Below, one piece after another: positions 45,451 to 54,731 of a DNA stretch of 64,000 nt. This DNA comes from Candidatus Gastranaerophilales bacterium (GTDB lineage Bacteria > Cyanobacteriota > Vampirovibrionia > Gastranaerophilales > Gastranaerophilaceae): NCBI GenBank assembly GCA_944323945.1, contig CALUUL010000003.1, positions 1 through 64,000 of the forward strand, read 5' to 3'. Below the pieces are notes generated by a model that saw only the letters and a program-made list of their open reading frames with translations, did not search any database and had not been told where the DNA came from. The number at the start of each line of letters is the position of its first letter. Position 1 is the stretch's first letter. Both the position numbers and the translations under genes were made by a program.

Positions 45451-46019
45451 CAGTTAATGATTTTTTTGAAAATATATACAGTGTAATATTTTCACCAAAA
45501 GCTTTTTTTGAAAGAGAAAATATAAATATATCAATAAGACTAGCAATAACAACAATTATTTTTGTTGCAGTTATAAACAAGCTTACTTTGGGAATTTTTG
45601 ATGGTTCAATATATAATTTAATATTCATATTAAGTTTATTAGGCTCAATATTTTCTACAGTTATTGTATGGTTTCTTACTGCACTATTTTTTGAATATAT
45701 TGCTAAAATATTTGATAAAGGTGGAAAGCTTGAGAAAATTTTATTTTTAACTGCTTTTGCACCAATACCATATATATTTTTTGCACCATTAAGTTTAGTA
45801 AAACAAATAGGAGAAATTGGTTATATTTTTGCAACAATCATTGAGTTTTTATTATACTTTTGGATTATTATCTTATATGTTTTTTCACTTAGAGCAACTT
45901 ATAACTTAACATTATCAAGAGCATTTATGCTTATTCTTTTACCATTTTTTGCTTCATTTTTTGCTATTAATTGGATAGTGTGTTTCTTTTCAAAATTGTG
46001 GTATATATTCTCAATATAG
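45441..46019 (+). CDS. Yip1-family membrane protein
   Basis: This 192-residue protein has about five hydrophobic helices with a Yip1 arrangement: an N-terminal segment NDFFENIYSVIFSPKAFFERE typical of bacterial YIP1 proteins (FFxxVxxxPxxxF), then FDKGGKLEKILFLTAFAPIPYI. Function in bacteria is poorly known. It overlaps sppA by 10 bases and is clearly part of that operon. Confidence 0.82.
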   Translation: MGITVNDFFENIYSVIFSPKAFFERENINISIRLAITTIIFVAVINKLTLGIFDGSIYNLIFILSLLGSIFSTVIVWFLTALFFEYIAKIFDKGGKLEKILFLTAFAPIPYIFFAPLSLVKQIGEIGYIFATIIEFLLYFWIIILYVFSLRATYNLTLSRAFMLILLPFFASFFAINWIVCFFSKLWYIFSI

Positions 46020-46030
46020 AGAATTAACTT

Positions 46031-46906
46031 ATGAAAAAATATATTATAATTTTATTACTATTATTTATGACGAATATTGAAATGTATGCACAAATGTCTA
46101 TACAGGATAAAATTACTGCAATAGAAAATTCTCTATTCGGATATGATTATAGTGGTGAACCTGAGGAAAAAAGAGTAAAAAGAATAGAAAAAAATATATA
46201 TGGACAAAGCAAAACAGGTGATTTAAATAAAAGAGTAGAAAATATTAAAAATGATTCTGGTTTAACAATAAGAGATCATAGCGCTACAAACAATAATAAA
46301 TATTCTAAACAAAATACAAATATGAATAATAATATTTTATCTGATTTAAAAGAAGATTCAACAGTTGAATATTTAATAGTAGATAAAATGGAAGAAGAAA
46401 TATTTAAGACTACATATAAAAATGAAAACATATATTCCCGACTTAATAGACTTGAAAAAAGTGTATTCAACCAAACAAGTACTCAAGATTTAAATTCAAG
46501 AGTCAATAAATTAGCTTCTGTAATAAAACCTAAGACAAAAAACAGAATTCAACAAAATAACTATGAATATTCAAGTGATGATTTAAATAGTTATTATAAT
46601 AATAATGGATTTGAGCCTGTAAATGATGAATCTATGCCATTTCAACTTGCCGCATTGGAAGAAGATTTATTACGTAATTCGTATATAAATGAAAATATTT
46701 CGAACAGATTGAGCAGATTAGAACAAAAGCTATTCAATAGAACTTTTGTATCAGATTCTGATGTAACCAGATTACAAAGAATAATGGTTGCATACGATGC
46801 AAAAAAGAATAGCTATAAATATGAAAATAATAAGAGAATGCAAAATATGGCAACAATGTCACAAATTGGAGGAATTTTATTGATGATATTAGCTATTTTA
46901 TTATAG
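46031..46906 (+). CDS. exported protein with three RLxRLE-type repeats
   Basis: This 291-residue protein was not recognised. It has a signal peptide (about 1-20, ending EMYAQ) and three imperfect repeats of about 45 residues, at about 20-75, 115-165 and 205-250. Each has the pattern (L/I)E...(L/I)F...(Y)xNENIxxRLxRLExxLFNxTxxxDLxxRVxxL. The repeats suggest coiled coils or short helical hairpins. A C-terminal hydrophobic segment (about 272-291) may anchor it in a membrane. It ends the phosphohexomutase operon. Confidence 0.75.
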   Translation: MKKYIIILLLLFMTNIEMYAQMSIQDKITAIENSLFGYDYSGEPEEKRVKRIEKNIYGQSKTGDLNKRVENIKNDSGLTIRDHSATNNNKYSKQNTNMNNNILSDLKEDSTVEYLIVDKMEEEIFKTTYKNENIYSRLNRLEKSVFNQTSTQDLNSRVNKLASVIKPKTKNRIQQNNYEYSSDDLNSYYNNNGFEPVNDESMPFQLAALEEDLLRNSYINENISNRLSRLEQKLFNRTFVSDSDVTRLQRIMVAYDAKKNSYKYENNKRMQNMATMSQIGGILLMILAILL

Positions 46907-47494
46907 CATTTGCATATCTTCAAAAAGTTCATCCTTAACATTGTTATTAAAAATATTTTCATCATCTAAATTTTGCTCATCATTCTTTTTAGCACGAACT
47001 TTATCAATAATTTTTTCAGCAGATTTACTTCCAATATTATAACCAGTCAAAGAAGCAACAACAAAAGATAAACCTTTTGCTATATATAAACCAATTCTTG
47101 CAGCTTTATTCTTTTTAACTATATTTGTATTTGCAAGTTTATTATTAATATTTTTCAGACCTTTTTCTGCTATTTTTTCAAATGAATACATAGTCGCAAT
47201 ACCTGTAGCTTGAGAAGCACCAGTTTTAACTTTGTCATCAGAAATAACAGTATTATATATTCCTGATGCAATAATTAAAGGATATACAATTTTTTTAGCA
47301 ATTGCTGCAGCTTTTGAAAATATATTATTAATAGGGGAAGCTAAAGCACCTTTAATGACTCCAGTTTTAGCAACAGTATCAATAGTTCTTGCAGTTTGTG
47401 CACCGGCAATACCTTCTTTAAACATATTATGTTCTTTTTGACCGTATATGTAATTTCTAGCTGCAAAATATGCACATGAAATACCGTTTGGCAT
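46901..47494 (-). CDS. small membrane-associated protein of unknown function
   Basis: This 197-residue protein has several alanine/glycine-rich hydrophobic stretches (about residues 60-80, 93-105 and 135-155) and an acidic C-terminal tail (NDEQNLDDENIFNNNVKDE). The ATG at 47494 is preferred to a TTG at 47506 because GAAGGA lies just before it. No signal peptide is seen. Nothing in its sequence or context points to a function. Its last 6 bases overlap the convergent repeat-protein gene. Confidence 0.6.
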   Translation of the reverse strand: MPNGISCAYFAARNYIYGQKEHNMFKEGIAGAQTARTIDTVAKTGVIKGALASPINNIFSKAAAIAKKIVYPLIIASGIYNTVISDDKVKTGASQATGIATMYSFEKIAEKGLKNINNKLANTNIVKKNKAARIGLYIAKGLSFVVASLTGYNIGSKSAEKIIDKVRAKKNDEQNLDDENIFNNNVKDELFEDMQML

Positions 47495-47656
47495 GTTATC
47501 CTTCAATCCTTTTAATTACTTACCTATATATATAAAAACAATAACCTTGGTCAAATTTACTGAACATCAATAATCGTTTACAAATTTAACAAATACTTAA
47601 ACTTATTAAAAATTTATGAGAAAATAACTCTATTAGTAGAGGGGAGATATAAATAT

Positions 47657-48808
47657 ATGAAAGACAAGACGTTTTTGATGATTCCAGGACCAACACCTGT
47701 ACCTGAAAGAGTACTTTTAGAAATTGCAAAACACCCAATGGGACACAGAAGTTCCGAGTTTTCTAAAATATTAGAAGCTGTATACACCGATTTAAAATAT
47801 GTTTTTCAAACGTCAAATGATGTTCTTGTATATACTTCAAGTGGTACCGGTGCAATGGATGCCGCATTATCGAACCTTATTAATCCAGGAGATAAAGTAT
47901 TATCTTTAGTTATTGGCAATTTTGGACAAAGATGGGCAAAAATAGCAAAAGCACTTGGAGCTGATGTAGAAACAATTGAAGTTGAACCAGGTAATGCTAT
48001 TAATCCAACTGTTTTAAAAGAGAGATTAGATAAAGACATAAATAAAGAAATTAAAATTGTTACTCTAACACAGAATGAAACATCTACAGGTGTAACAAAT
48101 GATGTTAAGACGCTTGTTTCTTATATAAAAGAACATGGTGCATTATCGGTTGTTGATGGCGTAACAAGTTTAGGTGCTATGGCTTGTAAAATGGATGAAT
48201 GGGGTATTGATGTATTAATTTCAGGCTCACAAAAAGGATTTATGATTCCACCTGGTTTATCATTTTTAGCTGCAAGCGAAAGAGCTTGGGCAATTCATAA
48301 AGAATGTCTAAGACCTGATTTCTATTTTAACTGGAGCACAAACAGGAAGTCTGTACTTGAAAATTCAACAGCTTTTACTCCAGCTGTTAGCCTTATTTCA
48401 GGACTTAAAGTTGCTCTTGAAATGATGAAAGAGGAAGGACTTGAAAACATTATTAATCGTCATACCAAAATTGCAAAAGCTCTACGAAAAGCATTGAGAG
48501 CAATTAATTTAAGACTTTTTGTTGAGGATGATTCTATTGCAAGTACTTCAATCACAGCAATTTTGCCTCCTGAAAATGTAAGTGTACCTGACATAAGAAA
48601 AGTATTAAAAAGTGATTATGATATTGTTGTTGCAAACGGGCAAAATCAATTAAAAGATAAAATTTTCAGAATGGGAACTTTAGGTTTTGTGTCAGAACGT
48701 GACGCAATAACAGCAGTAGGTGCGTTAGAAGCAACACTTCACAAATTAGGACATAAGTTTGAATTGGGTAAAGGTGTTGCAACTCTTATAGAAGAAATGA
48801 ATAAATAG
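47657..48808 (+). CDS. class V aminotransferase, probably for serine synthesis
   Basis: This PLP enzyme of the alanine-glyoxylate/serine-pyruvate aminotransferase family (383 aa) has the N-terminal MIPGPTPVPERV, the fold-I TSSGTGAMDAAL motif and the PLP lysine in SGSQKGFMIPPG. It stands 8 bases before serA, in the place where serC would be expected. It could act as the phosphoserine or serine-forming aminotransferase, as proposed in some lineages without SerC; this is inferred from context. GAGGGGAG precedes the start. Confidence 0.88.
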   Translation: MKDKTFLMIPGPTPVPERVLLEIAKHPMGHRSSEFSKILEAVYTDLKYVFQTSNDVLVYTSSGTGAMDAALSNLINPGDKVLSLVIGNFGQRWAKIAKALGADVETIEVEPGNAINPTVLKERLDKDINKEIKIVTLTQNETSTGVTNDVKTLVSYIKEHGALSVVDGVTSLGAMACKMDEWGIDVLISGSQKGFMIPPGLSFLAASERAWAIHKECLRPDFYFNWSTNRKSVLENSTAFTPAVSLISGLKVALEMMKEEGLENIINRHTKIAKALRKALRAINLRLFVEDDSIASTSITAILPPENVSVPDIRKVLKSDYDIVVANGQNQLKDKIFRMGTLGFVSERDAITAVGALEATLHKLGHKFELGKGVATLIEEMNK

Positions 48809-48816
48809 GGGATAAA

Positions 48817-50409
48817 ATGAAAGTTTTAATTACAGATAAGATAAATGAAGCTGCAGGGAAAATTTTAGAAGGAGTAGCACAAGTGGATTTTATTCCAACA
48901 CTTTCTGAAGATGAACTAGCAGAAAAAATAAAAGATTATGATGCTTTAATGATTAGAAGTCAAACAAAAGTAACAAAAAAAATTTTAGATGCAGGTAAAA
49001 ATTTAAAAATTGTTGGAAGAGCCGGAGTTGGTGTTGATAATGTTGATATTGATGCAGCAACTCAAGCAGGGGTTATTGTTGTAAACTCTCCAGATGGCAA
49101 TACAAATGCAGCAGCAGAACATACTTTAGCTCTTATGCTAGCAATGTCAAGAAATATTCCTGCCGCTGCAAAATCAACAAAAGAAGGGAAATGGGAACGC
49201 TCAAAGTTTACGGGTGTTGAAGTATTTGGTAAAACTTTAGGAATAATAGGATTTGGTAAAATAGGGCAACACGTAGCACACGTTGCAATTGCTTTAGGGA
49301 TGAATGTAGTTGTATCTGATCCATATACAACAAAAGAAGCCGTTGAGAAAATTGGAGCGAAATACGTAACCAGCCTTGATGAATTTTGGGGACAATGCGA
49401 TTATATAACCATTCATACTCCAAAAACAAAAGAAACAACTTCTTTGATAAATAAAAATACATTAAACAGAATGAAGAAAGGTGTTAGAATCATTAATTGC
49501 GCAAGAGGCGGAATAATTGACGAAACAGCTTTAAAAGAAGCAATAGAGGCAGGTCAAGTACAAGCAGCTGCAATAGATGTTTTTGAAACAGAACCGGATA
49601 TAACAGCTTCGCCATTATATTCTTGCAGTGGAAATGTAACTATGACTCCTCATTTAGGTGCAAGTACTGCTGAAGCTCAATTTAATGTTGCAATTGATGT
49701 TGCTGAACAAATTAAAGAAGTTTTATCAGGTGGTAGCGCAAAAGCAGCAATTAATATTCCTGCATTAAAATCTTCTGTTATTGAGCCGGTGAAAGACTAT
49801 ATGCAATTAGCTGAAAATATTGGTGCTTTAGTTAAACAAATTTCAAAAGGAAATTTAAAAAATATAAATATTACAGTTAATGGAAACCTTTCAGAACTGA
49901 ATGTCGCTCCGCTTGAAGTAGCTGTTCAAAAAGGTATTTTTTCTTCTTTTGTTGAAAGTGTTAATTTTGTTAATGCACCTTTAATTGCAAAAAGTAGAGG
50001 AATTAATATAGTAACCTCTAAATCACAGAAAGATTGTACATTCTTAGGTTCAATTTCTGTTACACTTACAACAGATGTTGAAGAAAATACAGTAACAGGT
50101 GCCTTAATAGCCAAGAATATGCCACGAATAGTAAGAATTAATGACTATAATATGAGTATTGAAGCGGAAGAACATATGTTAATAGTTCCTCACGAAAATA
50201 AGCCTTCAATGGTAGCAAAAGTTGCGGTAGTTATTGGAGAACACAATATAAATATTAACAGAATGCAAGTTGCTCAAAAATCAAATAAATCTGACAACGT
50301 TTCGATTATGATTATTACTACTGATAAAGATGTCGATGATATAACAATGGAAACGATTAATAAAATTGATGGCATAAAAAATGCTCAATATATAAAATTA
50401 AATGCATAA
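48817..50409 (+). CDS. serA: D-3-phosphoglycerate dehydrogenase
   Basis: SerA oxidises 3-phosphoglycerate in the first step of serine synthesis. The 530-residue form has a substrate/NAD domain (VGRAGVGVDNVDI, GIIGFGKIGQHVA, catalytic H in MTPHLGAST), then an ASB-type domain (about 320-450) and a C-terminal ACT domain (about 455-530), the long form with regulatory domains. A terminator hairpin follows the stop. Confidence 0.96.
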   Translation: MKVLITDKINEAAGKILEGVAQVDFIPTLSEDELAEKIKDYDALMIRSQTKVTKKILDAGKNLKIVGRAGVGVDNVDIDAATQAGVIVVNSPDGNTNAAAEHTLALMLAMSRNIPAAAKSTKEGKWERSKFTGVEVFGKTLGIIGFGKIGQHVAHVAIALGMNVVVSDPYTTKEAVEKIGAKYVTSLDEFWGQCDYITIHTPKTKETTSLINKNTLNRMKKGVRIINCARGGIIDETALKEAIEAGQVQAAAIDVFETEPDITASPLYSCSGNVTMTPHLGASTAEAQFNVAIDVAEQIKEVLSGGSAKAAINIPALKSSVIEPVKDYMQLAENIGALVKQISKGNLKNINITVNGNLSELNVAPLEVAVQKGIFSSFVESVNFVNAPLIAKSRGINIVTSKSQKDCTFLGSISVTLTTDVEENTVTGALIAKNMPRIVRINDYNMSIEAEEHMLIVPHENKPSMVAKVAVVIGEHNININRMQVAQKSNKSDNVSIMIITTDKDVDDITMETINKIDGIKNAQYIKLNA

Positions 50410-50411
50410 AG

Positions 50412-50435
50412 AAAGCCCCTTTTAAAAGGGGCTTT
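50412..50435 (+). terminator. terminator after serA
   Basis: A perfect 24-base palindrome (AAAGCCCCTTTT and its complement) follows the serA stop by 2 bases and is trailed by ATATTATTTTG. It may serve both strands. Confidence 0.75.
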
Positions 50436-50457
50436 ATATTATTTTGTAGTTATTTTA

Positions 50458-50982
50458 CTATTCTTCATGTTTACCTTCAATGTAACCAGCCTTTTGTGCA
50501 TTTAACACAGATACAATTGGAGTTGCAAGAGTCAATAATGCTGCGCCTGCTGCAATTCCTGCTTTTGCTGGAGTAGGCAATGAATTTAAATGTTGGAATA
50601 CTTTTGTACCTTTTATCAAATCTTTCAAGTTCTTTCCATTAATAGAGCATTTTGCTAAAACTTCACCAGTTTTAGATTTTATTTTATTAAATACATCAGC
50701 AGCTTTTTTAGAATTTCCTGTAATTAATGAAGCGGCAGTAGCAGTACCCGCAACTGCACCACCAAGTTTTAAGGTATCTTTAGTTCCTTCAACAAATTGT
50801 TCTTTGAAAACTTCAGCCTTTGCCTTATTATCTAATTTATCATTAGTTACAATATGTGCAATACTTCCAGGAACTCCGGCAGGTTTTCCTGATATTTTTT
50901 GATAAAGCTTAGAACCACCTAATCCAATACCGGTACCTGCAAGACCACCAATTATAATAGGTTTAACAATATTCATATTCAT
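50458..50982 (-). CDS. Gly/Ala-rich protein with hydrophobic segments, unknown function
   Basis: This 174-residue protein has an N-terminal glycine-rich stretch (IIIGGLAGTGIGLGGSKLY), a central AVAGTATAASLITG and a C-terminal AAGAALLTLATPIVSV, separated by lysine-rich helices. It may insert in membranes or bind lipid. AAAGGA precedes the start. No domain is recognised; it resembles the 46901 protein in general make-up only. Confidence 0.6.
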   Translation of the reverse strand: MNMNIVKPIIIGGLAGTGIGLGGSKLYQKISGKPAGVPGSIAHIVTNDKLDNKAKAEVFKEQFVEGTKDTLKLGGAVAGTATAASLITGNSKKAADVFNKIKSKTGEVLAKCSINGKNLKDLIKGTKVFQHLNSLPTPAKAGIAAGAALLTLATPIVSVLNAQKAGYIEGKHEE

Positions 50983-51083
50983 TTAAACATCCTTTCTTAT
51001 TTTTTACTTATGACATTACAATGAATATGAATAGTTGAAATTGCTTCATTTCGAATTTATATTACAAAATATTAAGATTAAAA

Positions 51084-51584
51084 TCAATTAGGAACATATG
51101 TTGGTGCACTTTTCGGACTTGATCCTTTTATTACATTGTGGTAATAGGCATACGTCATTGGAGTTTTATCATTTAATATATCACCATCAAGAACAGCTGC
51201 AATAAATACAGAGTGAGTAGATGTTTCGATTTTTCCTTTTATTTCACATATTAAGTAACCACAAGAATCTTTTATTATTGGAAATTCATTAATAAGATTG
51301 TACGGAATTGAATCAAACTTGTTAAAATCTCTCCCGCTTCTAAAACCAAATGTTCCAATTGATATTGGATTTGATTCTTCAGACAATATAGATACAGCAA
51401 ATTTTTTATTTTTTTCCAAGCACGCATGTGTATAATTATTGTGATTTACACTTAATGCAATAGTCGGTGGTTCTGACGTAATTTGCATAATGCTGTTCAC
51501 AGTACAACCTGTATATCTTTCACCATCTTTACAGGAAATAATATATACTCCATATGACAAATTTTTAAATACATTATTATTCAT
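51084..51584 (-). CDS. flavin reductase-like (FMN-binding split-barrel) protein
   Basis: This 166-residue protein has the flavin reductase-like domain: YGVYIISCKDGERYTGCTVNSIMQITSEPP, then CLEKNKKFAVSIL and TFGFRSGRDFNKFD. Such proteins reduce FMN or FAD with NAD(P)H. It follows ferritin after a hairpin and could supply reduced flavin for iron release, though that is inferred. No ribosome-binding site is seen before the ATG. Confidence 0.85.
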   Translation of the reverse strand: MNNNVFKNLSYGVYIISCKDGERYTGCTVNSIMQITSEPPTIALSVNHNNYTHACLEKNKKFAVSILSEESNPISIGTFGFRSGRDFNKFDSIPYNLINEFPIIKDSCGYLICEIKGKIETSTHSVFIAAVLDGDILNDKTPMTYAYYHNVIKGSSPKSAPTYVPN

Positions 51585-51602
51585 AGTAAACTCATAATAT
51601 AA

Positions 51603-51632
51603 TTACGAGAGGAGTATACACTCCTCTCGTAA
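51603..51632 (-). terminator. hairpin between ferritin and the flavin reductase-like gene
   Basis: A perfect stem of 13 base pairs with loop ATAC lies just after the ferritin stop (minus strand). It is not followed by a strong T run on the minus strand, so it may attenuate or stabilise the transcript rather than end it. Confidence 0.6.
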
Positions 51633-51639
51633 AATAATT

Positions 51640-52149
51640 TTAACCTATAACAGGAGCAACAAATGTTCTTGTTGCAAGTTCCTTATCTAACATATACAAA
51701 CAATTTTGATCATTACAAATCATTTTTAATGTTTTTAAAACATTACCAACATTTGACTCTTCTTCTACTTGTTCTTTTAAGTACCAATCTAAGAATGATA
51801 CTGCAGCTCTATCTTTTACTTCATCTGCGACATCCATTAATGCATTAATTTTAGAAGTAACTAATTGCTCGTGTTTTAAAACAGCTTCAAAAACAGCTAA
51901 TGGAGATTCCCATTCAGTATCAGGCTTTTCAATTGCTTGTAATTGAACCTTTCCACCACGTTCATGAACATAATTAAACATTCCCATTGCGTGTGCTCTC
52001 TCTTCTTGTCTTTGAACATCCATCCAGTTCTTAAACCCTTGCAAATTTATTCTTTCAAAATATGCATACATTGATAAATATAAATATTCTGAATAGAATT
52101 CTGCATTTATTTGATCATTAAAAGCTTTTTCTAATTTTTCATTCATCAT
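51640..52149 (-). CDS. ferritin
   Basis: This bacterial non-heme ferritin stores iron as ferric mineral in a 24-subunit shell. The 169-residue chain has the ferroxidase residues E in NAEFYSEYLYLSM, E and H in RQEERAHAMG, E in KHEQLV and E in LKEQVEEESNV. No heme-binding Met of bacterioferritin type is seen. It begins ATGATG; AAGGAGAG lies upstream and either Met could start. The downstream flavin reductase-like gene may help mobilise iron. Confidence 0.93.
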   Translation of the reverse strand: MMNEKLEKAFNDQINAEFYSEYLYLSMYAYFERINLQGFKNWMDVQRQEERAHAMGMFNYVHERGGKVQLQAIEKPDTEWESPLAVFEAVLKHEQLVTSKINALMDVADEVKDRAAVSFLDWYLKEQVEEESNVGNVLKTLKMICNDQNCLYMLDKELATRTFVAPVIG

Positions 52150-52212
52150 GATATCTCTCCTTTTTTATCATTTTATCATTTTATCTCCAAACAGAAAATA
52201 TACATCAACCAA

Positions 52213-53442
52213 CTATTTAAAATATTTTCTATCTTTTAATTCATCCGGCATGAACTGCTGTTTAAAATCAGGATGATCGTGAGAATATACATATCCAATA
52301 CCAAATCCATATTTAGAAGCATCTTTATAATGGGCATCCCTTAGATGCATTGGTGGTTGATAATTTAGTCCATTATATATATCCTGCATTGCTGCATCTA
52401 TTGCCACACAAGCACGATTTGATTTTGGACACCTTGCGATATATTCAACTGCTTGTGCTAATGGAATGCGAGCTTCCGGCATACCTAAAATTTCTGATGC
52501 ACGAAAAGCATTAATTGCTATTGTTAATGCGTGTGGAGCTGCATTTCCTACATCTTCAGAAGCACAAACTATCATTCGTCTAGCAATGAATCTTGGATCT
52601 TCACCGGCAGTGAGCATTTTTGCTAACCAATATATCGCAGCATCAGGATCTGAACCTCGCATACTTTTTTGAAATGCAGAAGCCATATCATAATGTTCTT
52701 GTCTTGAATATTTTATTGATGAAGTTTGTGCCAGTTTTTCAAGCATTTCAACAGTAACATGTCTTGAATTGTTTTCTAATGGAGATGAAAAATATATATT
52801 TTCAACTAAATTTAATGCACTTCTTGCATCTCCTCTGGCATAATTTAAAATATACTCTTGTACATTTTTATCTATAATTGTTTCAGAGTAGTGTGAAGAT
52901 AAATATTGAAATCCTTTTGAAATGATTTTTTTCATTGATTCATCATCAATAGGAGTTAGCATTAAAACTTGTATTCGAGAAATTAAAGCTGCATTTACCT
53001 GAAATGAAGGATTTTCAGTAGTTGAGCCAATTAAAAATACAGTTCCATTTTCAAGATGCGGTAATAGTGCATCTTGCTGTGTCTTATTATATCTGTGGAT
53101 TTCATCAATAAATAATATAGTTTTTTGTCCATAGACTAACTTTTCTTTAGCTTTATCAATTGCTTCTTTTATGTCTTTGACTCCAGAGGTTACTGCACTA
53201 AGTTCAATAAATTGGCTTTGAGTGTGATTCGCAATTATTCGTGCAAGAGTTGTTTTTCCACAACCTGGCGGCCCCCACAATATTAATGAAAATAATCTGT
53301 TTGTTTTCAAAAGACTTATTAATGGCGACTTATTTCCCGTAATATTATTCTGTCCCAAATATTCATCTATAGTTTTTGGTCTAAGTAATTCCGCCAATGG
53401 TACTTGTTTATTATTTTCTTTTATATTATCGAATAGATTCAT
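52213..53442 (-). CDS. rarA: replication-associated recombination protein A (RarA/MgsA)
   Basis: This AAA+ ATPase acts at stalled replication forks. It has Walker A GPPGCGKTTLAR, Walker B LFIDEIHRYNKTQQDALLPHLE, sensor-1 GSTTENPSF and the C-terminal MgsA region (MRGSDPDAAIYWLAKML, then ARRMIVCASEDVG). The 409-residue length is normal. It lies divergent from the sugar-binding protein. Confidence 0.95.
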   Translation of the reverse strand: MNLFDNIKENNKQVPLAELLRPKTIDEYLGQNNITGNKSPLISLLKTNRLFSLILWGPPGCGKTTLARIIANHTQSQFIELSAVTSGVKDIKEAIDKAKEKLVYGQKTILFIDEIHRYNKTQQDALLPHLENGTVFLIGSTTENPSFQVNAALISRIQVLMLTPIDDESMKKIISKGFQYLSSHYSETIIDKNVQEYILNYARGDARSALNLVENIYFSSPLENNSRHVTVEMLEKLAQTSSIKYSRQEHYDMASAFQKSMRGSDPDAAIYWLAKMLTAGEDPRFIARRMIVCASEDVGNAAPHALTIAINAFRASEILGMPEARIPLAQAVEYIARCPKSNRACVAIDAAMQDIYNGLNYQPPMHLRDAHYKDASKYGFGIGYVYSHDHPDFKQQFMPDELKDRKYFK

Positions 53443-53499
53443 TATAAAAAATTGCCCTTACATCAATAATATTTTATCATTAATTATGGAGTTCAAATT

Positions 53500-54696
53500 A
53501 TGAAAAAAAGTTTTTTATTATATATTTTAATATTTATTATAATATTTTTTCTTCTATTTTTCTTTCAAAATAATAATAGAAATAAAAAAGAGGTCATTAC
53601 ATTTTGGACTCTTCAACTCGGGACTTTTGACAAATATATAAATAATATTATTACAGAATATGAAAAAGAAAATCCAAATATAAAAATAAAATGGATAGAT
53701 GTTCCATATTCAGAAGGTGAAAAACGAACACTTGCAGCTATTCTTAGCGATAATCCACCTGACTTAATTAATTTAACACCAGATTTCTCTATTCTTTTAG
53801 CTCAGAAAAAGGCTCTTTATACAATTGATAAAAAAAATTTAAATCAATTTTTACCATCAATCCTTGAACAACTAAAATACAATAATGAATATTTTGGAAT
53901 TCCATTCTATGCAACTTCAGCAGTAACTCTATATAATAAAAATCTTACAAATAAAAAGATTTCAACATATAATGAATTATTTAGAATTAAACCTATAAAA
54001 AATTCATATATAACTATGTTTAGTTTTTCTGAAAATGATACTCTCTTAAAGCTACTAAATAAATACGGAATTAATTCACCTGAAAATATAAATAGTCAAA
54101 AAAGTATTTATTTATTCTCTGAATTTAAAAGAATATATGATGAAAACCTCATTCCCAAAGAGAGTATAACTCAAACACATAGAGATGCTCTTGAAAAATA
54201 CATGTCAGGACAATTAGCTTACTTAATTACAGGTGCTAATTTTATTAATATGATTAAAGAAAATGCTCCTTCAATTTATAATTCTACAGGAGTTTCACCA
54301 CAATTGGTTGGTGATACAAGTTTATATGATTATTCTTTAATGAATTTTATTATTCCAAAAAAATCGAAGTATCCTGATAATGCACTAAATTTTGCACTTT
54401 TCTTTACAAATAAAAAAAATCAACTCGAACTTGCTAAAATAACAACAATTTTACCAACAAATAAAGAAGCATTAGAAGATAATTATTTTATTAATTCGAA
54501 TACACATAATTTACAAGACTTAGCAAGGATCATTAGTGCAAAACAACTGGATAAGATTCAACCTTACAACACTAATACAAAAAACAAAAAAGAATTAAAC
54601 TCATTATCTTCTAACTATATTCAAGAAATACTTATTAATAATAAAAACATAAAAGAAACTCTTTATAAATTTTCTGATGATTGGAGAAAACTTTAA
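53500..54696 (+). CDS. ABC sugar-binding protein (SBP_bac_1 type)
   Basis: This 398-residue protein resembles extracellular sugar-binding proteins: TFWTLQLGTFDKYINNIITEYEKENPNIKIKWIDVPY at the start of the mature part. The N terminus is one long hydrophobic helix (about 5-24) and no lipobox cysteine is seen, so it is probably membrane-anchored. No transporter gene is adjacent; the permease at 41989-42879 is a candidate partner. It has a GGAG ribosome-binding site. Confidence 0.82.
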   Translation: MKKSFLLYILIFIIIFFLLFFFQNNNRNKKEVITFWTLQLGTFDKYINNIITEYEKENPNIKIKWIDVPYSEGEKRTLAAILSDNPPDLINLTPDFSILLAQKKALYTIDKKNLNQFLPSILEQLKYNNEYFGIPFYATSAVTLYNKNLTNKKISTYNELFRIKPIKNSYITMFSFSENDTLLKLLNKYGINSPENINSQKSIYLFSEFKRIYDENLIPKESITQTHRDALEKYMSGQLAYLITGANFINMIKENAPSIYNSTGVSPQLVGDTSLYDYSLMNFIIPKKSKYPDNALNFALFFTNKKNQLELAKITTILPTNKEALEDNYFINSNTHNLQDLARIISAKQLDKIQPYNTNTKNKKELNSLSSNYIQEILINNKNIKETLYKFSDDWRKL

Positions 54697-54725
54697 TTGG
54701 AAAAATACCTTTTTTGTTCTAAAAT
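54697..54725 (+). promoter_or_regulatory. promoter, probably leaderless, for the second LptF/G gene
   Basis: TTGGAA (54697-54702), a 17-base spacer and TAAAAT (54720-54725) precede the ATG at 54732 by 6 bases. No ribosome-binding site is visible. Confidence 0.5.
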
Positions 54726-54731
54726 TTAATT

